Of a stretch of 64,000 nt of DNA, positions 59,869 to 64,000 are shown in pieces. The position numbers and the translations under genes are program-made. The notes below the pieces were generated by a model. The model was not told the origin of the DNA. It did no database searches and saw nothing but the letters and a program-made list of their open reading frames with translations. Each line of letters starts with the position of its first letter. Within the stretch, counting starts at the first letter, position 1. This DNA comes from Bradyrhizobium manausense (lineage in GTDB: Bacteria > Pseudomonadota > Alphaproteobacteria > Rhizobiales > Xanthobacteraceae), in contig NZ_JAFCLG010000004.1 in assembly GCF_018129685.1 (NCBI RefSeq), positions 186,001 through 250,000 on the forward strand, in the 5' to 3' direction.

Positions 59869-59949
59869 ATGGCCTGGAAAGCTCCGAAGATCGTGGAAGT
59901 GCCGGTCGGCATGGAAATCAACATGTACGCCTGCGCTGCGCGCAAGTAA
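59869..59949 (+). CDS. pqqA: PqqA, PQQ precursor peptide (orphan)
   Basis: A 26-residue peptide, MAWKAPKIVEVPVGMEINMY followed by ACAARK. Glu16 and Tyr20 are the two residues that PqqE links and that become PQQ; their E-x-x-x-Y spacing and the preceding VGM match Methylobacterium-type PqqA. The gene is too short for ordinary ORF calling. No pqqB, C, D or E follows; the next gene encodes an outer-membrane-like protein. It may be an extra or separately regulated precursor gene with pqqBCDE elsewhere. Confidence 0.88.
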   Translation: MAWKAPKIVEVPVGMEINMYACAARK

Positions 59950-60009
59950 AACCGACGACCTGTCGCGGCTTCGATGGCGGATGCCGTCGAAGCCGTGATA
60001 GGATCCGGG

Positions 60010-60879
60010 ATGCGCTTGGGGGCCGCCACATTCCGGACTGCGATTGCGTGCACCGTCGCGCTCGCTCCAGCCAGTGTGAGTGCGGAAGAGGGGTTCGATA
60101 CGGAACACATCTTCGGATTCATGATCGGCAGCGATGTCGGCAATGTCGGCGAGCGCGAATTCCAGACCGAGACCACGGGGCGGTTCGGCAAGGGCGGCGG
60201 CAGCTATCGTGCCGTTGGCCAACAGGTCGAAATTGAAGTCGTCCCGCTGCCGAATTTTCGCGTCGAGGTCGGCGGCAGCGCGACGCTACACGACATCACC
60301 GGCGTCCCCGACATCGATGACCGACGCCAGTTCAATTTCCAGGGCCTCGCGCTCGACCTGCGCTATCGCCTGCTGGATCGCGGGAGCGCGCCGTTCGGCC
60401 TTACGATCGCCGCCGAGACTCATGGCGATCGCATCGATGAGATCAGCGGCGCGAAGGGCAGGATGTACGGCACCGACTTCACGCTCGCCCTTGACCGCGA
60501 GTTGGTCCCGAACGTCGTCATCGGTGCGCTCAATCTGATCTACCAGCCGGAATGGGCGCGCTTCGAGGTGTCAGGGCTGTCGGAGAAGAGCTCCACCATC
60601 GGCGCAGCCTTCGCCGGCATGGTGCGCGTGCGGCCGGATTTTCTGCTCGGCGGCGAGCTGCGCTACTTCCGCCAGTATGACGGCATCGGCCTCGGCGAGT
60701 TCTCAGGGCAAGCGTTATTTGTCGGACCGACTGCCTATGTCCAGCTTTCCGAGCAGTCGCGGCTCACCTTGAGCTGGAGCATGCAGGCCTGGGGGCGCCC
60801 GGCGGGATCGGGCGCCAATCTCGACCTCGTCAATTTCGAGCGCCACCAGGCGCGATTGGTGTTCGGCGTCAACTTCTAG
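60010..60879 (+). CDS. Predicted outer membrane beta-barrel protein downstream of pqqA
   Basis: A 289-residue secreted protein. The ATG at 60010 follows AGGATCC and starts a clear signal peptide (LGAATFRTAIACTVALAPAS, cleavage near VSA-EE); an ATG at 59974 would add 12 residues before it. The mature part alternates polar and hydrophobic residues (FRVEVGGSATLHD; LALDLRYRLLDRG; LRYFRQYDGIGLGEF; RLTLSWSMQAWG) and ends in phenylalanine (RLVFGVNF), as outer membrane barrels do. It starts about 60 bases after pqqA and is probably co-transcribed. Function unknown; a channel for a substrate, metal or cofactor would fit. Confidence 0.7.
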   Translation: MRLGAATFRTAIACTVALAPASVSAEEGFDTEHIFGFMIGSDVGNVGEREFQTETTGRFGKGGGSYRAVGQQVEIEVVPLPNFRVEVGGSATLHDITGVPDIDDRRQFNFQGLALDLRYRLLDRGSAPFGLTIAAETHGDRIDEISGAKGRMYGTDFTLALDRELVPNVVIGALNLIYQPEWARFEVSGLSEKSSTIGAAFAGMVRVRPDFLLGGELRYFRQYDGIGLGEFSGQALFVGPTAYVQLSEQSRLTLSWSMQAWGRPAGSGANLDLVNFERHQARLVFGVNF

Positions 60880-60973
60880 CCAGGCGGTTCCCTCACGCGC
60901 GTTTGAAACTTCCGGCTCCTCGGGGCGTATCCCCTTGTGTTAGTCTTGATCGTTCCCGCGCGAGGATCCCGGC

Positions 60974-61183
60974 ATGAACCCGATCGACCTGGTGGTGACT
61001 GTGTGTGCGGTGCTCTCGCCTGCGACCTGCGAGGAGCAGCACATCGTGTTCAATTATGCGGGCTCGCCCACGCAATGCGCGATGGCCGCGCCGCCCTACA
61101 TCGCGCAATGGGTTGGCGAGCATCCGAAATGGCAGGCGGTGCGCTGGCGCTGCGAATATCCGCACCCGAACGACAAGGCGTGA
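60974..61183 (+). CDS. Small Cys-containing hypothetical protein
   Basis: A 69-residue protein starting at ATG 60974 (MNPIDLVVTVCAVLSPATCE) with four cysteines (VCAV, ATCEE, TQCAM, WRCEY) and a tryptophan-rich end (QWVGEHPKWQAVRWRC). It looks like a conserved small exported or membrane-edge protein of rhizobia, but I do not recognise the family. The cysteines could form two disulfides. Confidence 0.6.
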   Translation: MNPIDLVVTVCAVLSPATCEEQHIVFNYAGSPTQCAMAAPPYIAQWVGEHPKWQAVRWRCEYPHPNDKA

Positions 61184-61187
61184 ACCG

Positions 61188-61541
61188 CTACTTCGTGCAG
61201 TCCTTCAGGTCCTTGTCTGAAATCGAGAACACCGCGTCCGCCTTGATCTCGATGTCGCGGACCACGCATTGCCGTGAGTTGGGATAGCTGATCTTGGCGT
61301 CGTAACGGCCGGGCTCGATGCCGGTGATGCGCAGCCGCTCGTCGTGGTCGACCTCCTTATCCTTGTCGTTCAGGCACTGGTTCGGACCCCAATCGGTCTT
61401 GCCCGATGGCGCGAGCTGGAAGCCGGAGATCGTCTCGCTCGTCAGATTCCAGAGCCGGATGCCCTTGCCCTTGGTCTGCGCAAGCGCCGCGCTTGGCATC
61501 GCAACCAACAGGATGCCGATCGCAATCAGCTGACGGCGCAT
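61188..61541 (-). CDS. Secreted hypothetical protein
   Basis: A 117-residue protein. The ATG at 61541 starts a signal peptide (MRRQLIAIGILLVAMPSAAL, cleavage at AQ). The mature domain (GIRLWNLTSETISGFQLAPS; GPNQCLNDKDKEVDHDERLR; YPNSRQCVVRDIEI) is small and beta-rich with three cysteines. No family recognised. Its stop lies 5 bases from the convergent small gene. Confidence 0.68.
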   Translation of the reverse strand: MRRQLIAIGILLVAMPSAALAQTKGKGIRLWNLTSETISGFQLAPSGKTDWGPNQCLNDKDKEVDHDERLRITGIEPGRYDAKISYPNSRQCVVRDIEIKADAVFSISDKDLKDCTK

Positions 61542-61587
61542 GATAACCTCCCCGACATACTCGTTAGGTGCAGTTGACCACGAGTTC

Positions 61588-62298
61588 TCATTTCGATTCA
61601 AGCTGCAACGCCGCAAGTTCTGCTTTGATCCGGGCAAGCTCAGCCTCGCCGCGCTCTGTGCGCGGAATCGCGATCGTCAACTCCTGCACGATGCGCGCCG
61701 GACGCGGCGACAGGACAAACAGGCGGTCGCCGAGACGGATCGCGTCGTCGATGCTGTGCGTGACGAGCAGAGTCATCATCGGGCGGCTCGCCACCAGAGT
61801 CGCGATCTCGTCGCGCAGGCGGCCCGCGAGTGCGTCGTCGAGCGAGGCGAGAGGCTCGTCAAGCACGAGCAGATCGGGCTCGACCGCAAAGGCGCGAGCC
61901 AGAGCCACGCGCCGGGCAAGGCCCAACGACAATTCGCCCGGGAAGTGGCTGCGATGGGCGTCCAGCTCCAGGATCCTGAACAGCTCTGACAGCTTCGCAT
62001 CGCTGGCATCGGGAGCCGCCAGCCGCACGTTCTGTTCGACCGAACGCCACGGCAGAAGCCGAGGCTCCTGGAAGACCATGCCGATCCGGGCCTCCGGCGG
62101 GCGCGCAACATGGCCGTCGAAATCCCGGTCGAGCCCCAGGATGATGCGCAGCATCGTGCTCTTGCCGCAGCCGGACGGGCCGATCAGCACGCCGACCTCG
62201 CCGGATTGAAGCGCGAACTTCATCGGCGCCAGCACCTCGTGCGTTCCGCCCGCGGCGCTCTTGAAGGTCTTGCCGGTGATCTCGATCTCAAGCCGCAC
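61588..62298 (-). CDS. ABC transporter ATP-binding protein (SsuB/TauB type)
   Basis: A 236-residue ATPase starting at GTG 62298, which overlaps the permease gene by 11 bases. Walker A GPSGCGKST, Q-loop VFQEPRLLPW, Walker B LLVLDEPLASLD and switch VTHSIDDA are intact. The signature reads LSLGLARRVALARAF: LSLGL replaces the usual LSGGQ, a variant also found in other SsuB-like ATPases. Last gene of a three-gene importer. Confidence 0.85.
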   Translation of the reverse strand: MRLEIEITGKTFKSAAGGTHEVLAPMKFALQSGEVGVLIGPSGCGKSTMLRIILGLDRDFDGHVARPPEARIGMVFQEPRLLPWRSVEQNVRLAAPDASDAKLSELFRILELDAHRSHFPGELSLGLARRVALARAFAVEPDLLVLDEPLASLDDALAGRLRDEIATLVASRPMMTLLVTHSIDDAIRLGDRLFVLSPRPARIVQELTIAIPRTERGEAELARIKAELAALQLESK

Positions 62299-63025
62299 GG
62301 GGCCGCCACCGCGTTGCGCGGGCCTCGAACGGCTGCACCAGCGCGGTCTCGATCGCGAGCACGACCACGGCGAATGTCAGGGAATAGGCAAGCAGTCGCG
62401 GCGTGTCGAACAGCTGGAAGGCCACGCCGATCTCGAAGCCGACGCCGTTCGGCCGGCCCAGGAGTTCGGCGACCAGCACGATTTTCCATACCAGCGACAG
62501 GCCGGAGCGGGCGGAAGCCGCGATATAGGGCGCAAGCTGCGGCAGCACCACATGCCGGAAGGCGCGCCAGCGCGGCATCGCAAACACGCTCGCCATCTCG
62601 TCGAGCGAACGGTCGAGCGCGCGCGTGCCCTCACGCAAGGTGACGACCGCCGTCGGCAGCTTGTTGATGGCGATGGCGGCGATGGCTGCTGCCTCGGTCA
62701 GCCCGGCCCAGATATAGGCCAGCACGATCACCACCAGCGCCGGCAGGTTGAGCAACAGGATCAGCCAGGGATCGCCGAGCCGGTCGGCGAGCTTCACCCG
62801 CCCCATGAGGTAGCCAATGGCGCTGCCGACCGACATCGCCAGCACGAAGGCGAGCGCGACGCGCGCCAGCGTGGCGCCAAGATGCAGGAACAGCGCGCCG
62901 CTTGCGGCTTCCGCGATGACAACGTCGAGCACGACGGGCGGAGAGGGCAGCTTTGCGCCGCCCGCGAAAAGCGCGGCAATCCACCAGATCGCGAGGAACA
63001 GGGCGAACGAGAGCGGGCGCAGCAC
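62288..63025 (-). CDS. ABC transporter permease (SsuC/TauC type)
   Basis: A 245-residue inner-membrane permease with about six helices and the docking loop EMASVFAMPRWRAFRHVVLPQ. The GTG at 63025 begins one base after the stop of the binding-protein gene (TGAGGTG) and leads into a hydrophobic helix; a longer frame would overlap that gene by about 110 bases. Partner genes flank it closely. Confidence 0.83.
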   Translation of the reverse strand: MLRPLSFALFLAIWWIAALFAGGAKLPSPPVVLDVVIAEAASGALFLHLGATLARVALAFVLAMSVGSAIGYLMGRVKLADRLGDPWLILLLNLPALVVIVLAYIWAGLTEAAAIAAIAINKLPTAVVTLREGTRALDRSLDEMASVFAMPRWRAFRHVVLPQLAPYIAASARSGLSLVWKIVLVAELLGRPNGVGFEIGVAFQLFDTPRLLAYSLTFAVVVLAIETALVQPFEARATRWRPRAA

Positions 63026-63026
63026 C

Positions 63027-63992
63027 TCAGTCTCCGGGGACTGCGTGATAGAACGTGCCTGGGTCGAGCTCGGCCGCGGGCCCGACCAGATCGCGGCCGC
63101 CGATCTCGGCGAGCACGCGGTAGAGCACGCGCGCATCCGCCTCCTCGTCGCTGATGCCCCGGCGCGGAATGCCGTCGCGATAGCGGTCGCGGTAGGTCTT
63201 CAGCATGGCGGGATCGGTGGCGCCGGTGAGCGGGGCGATCTTGCCCCACGCCGCGTCCGAGGTGACCAGCAGCTGCTTGGCCTTGCGGGTCATGGCGATG
63301 AAGCGCGTCACCGCGTCGCGATGGCTCGCAGCCCAGCTCTCGTCGAAGACGTATCCGACCGCGGAGACCGCGCCCTTGGCGCCCAGTTTCGGCAAGATCT
63401 CCTCGATGCCAACGAGGCGCCTGAAGCCCCTGGCCTCGAGCTGCGCACAGAAATTCCAGAAATTGAGGCTCGCATCCATCTCGCCGTCGAGCGCCTTGGC
63501 GGCGATCAGGGGCGGGGCGCCATAGACGATGGTGGCATCCGACTTGAGGTCGATGCCGTCCTGCTTCATCCGTGCCTGCAGCAGCAGCCAGCTCTTGTCG
63601 ATCGGACCGCCACCGACGGCGAGCTTGTGGCCCTTGAGGTCCGCGAGCGTCTTGATCGGAGAAGCGGCGGGCACCATCACCGCGCCGAGCGCGCTGGAAT
63701 AGGGATAGAAGGTGAGCTTGGCGCCGAGTGCGCGCTCGCGCGACACCCAGAGCCAGTCCGACAACATGATGTCGGCATTGCCGGCGCGGAGCGCGATCTT
63801 GCCGGCCTCGGGGCTCGCAAGCTCGGTGACCTCCAGCGCCAGGCCGGCCTCCTTGTCGAGACCGGCCTCGCGAATGGTAGCCAGTTCCCAGGAGAATGTT
63901 CCGGTCTTCTGCACTGCCAGGCGGATGACATCAGCGGCATGGGCCGCCGGGCCCAGCACAAGTATCATCGCGAGCACTATTATTCGCGCCAA
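63027..63992 (-). CDS. ABC transporter substrate-binding protein (SsuA-like), start near the window edge
   Basis: A protein of about 321 residues with signal peptide (VLAMILVLGPAAHA) and the NMT1/SsuA-like fold (TFSWELATIREAGLDKEAGL; GNADIMLSDWLWVSRERALG; LAVGGGPIDKSWLLLQ). The first in-window start is TTG at 63992, with GAGAG before it; the frame stays open to the edge, so a start outside the window is possible. Such proteins bind sulfonates, taurine or nitrate; a similar one has been linked to PQQ dehydrogenase gene clusters, but the ligand here is unknown. Confidence 0.8.
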   Translation of the reverse strand: MARIIVLAMILVLGPAAHAADVIRLAVQKTGTFSWELATIREAGLDKEAGLALEVTELASPEAGKIALRAGNADIMLSDWLWVSRERALGAKLTFYPYSSALGAVMVPAASPIKTLADLKGHKLAVGGGPIDKSWLLLQARMKQDGIDLKSDATIVYGAPPLIAAKALDGEMDASLNFWNFCAQLEARGFRRLVGIEEILPKLGAKGAVSAVGYVFDESWAASHRDAVTRFIAMTRKAKQLLVTSDAAWGKIAPLTGATDPAMLKTYRDRYRDGIPRRGISDEEADARVLYRVLAEIGGRDLVGPAAELDPGTFYHAVPGD

Positions 63993-64000
63993 AACTCTCA

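Overview
The window looks like chromosomal DNA from a high-GC alphaproteobacterium, most likely a Bradyrhizobium or close relative. The reasons are the xoxF/4-Cys-cytochrome/flhA/gfa C1 module, many ATGA/TTGA gene overlaps, GTG and TTG starts with good ribosome binding sites, paired OpgC-type glucan acyltransferases, and rhizobial-style inverted intergenic repeats. I see no tRNA, rRNA, CRISPR array, transposase or phage gene.

Layout. 1-5.6 kb: the 5' part of glgX and a cell-envelope operon (two OpgC acyltransferases and a GT-C glycosyltransferase). 6-10.3 kb: a leftward operon with a TrpX-type ABC importer, an aspartate-dehydrogenase-like enzyme and a MarR regulator. 10.4-17.9 kb: a LacI regulator diverging from a four-gene sugar ABC importer and a GH31 enzyme that carries every residue of the KERWY-type sulfoquinovosidase pocket; the genes that would degrade the released sulfoquinovose are absent. 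18.3-20.8 kb: a BamA outside its usual cluster. 20.8-26.1 kb: a LacI-controlled operon for an unidentified acid sugar (mandelate-racemase-type dehydratase, SDR, RraA/HMG-aldolase fold protein, MFS carrier). 26.1-36.7 kb: a histidine utilisation locus (hutF-hutC leftward, hutI-hutH-hutU rightward around a perfect 20-bp palindrome). HutF makes N-formylglutamate, yet there is no hutG; an M20-type amidohydrolase and a SsuABC/TauABC-like importer follow hutC instead. 36.7-42.9 kb: a GGDEF-EAL protein, small hypotheticals, 3-hydroxybutyryl-CoA dehydrogenase and a group III truncated haemoglobin.

43-64 kb is a periplasmic PQQ/lanthanide oxidation island: a Rieske protein with a PQQ dehydrogenase; a Tat-exported molybdenum hydroxylase; xoxF with a 4-Cys cytochrome c, glutathione-dependent formaldehyde dehydrogenase and Gfa; an AraC regulator; a second operon of PQQ alcohol dehydrogenase, cytochrome c and a XoxJ-like binding protein; then a lanmodulin homologue and a 26-codon orphan pqqA. 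All three PQQ dehydrogenases carry the Asp-x-Asp pair typical of lanthanide enzymes. The lanmodulin and pqqA upstream regions share a 12-bp promoter-like sequence, and the pqqA and xoxF/araC upstream regions share a 28-bp element, which suggests common control. The window closes with a further SsuABC-like importer.
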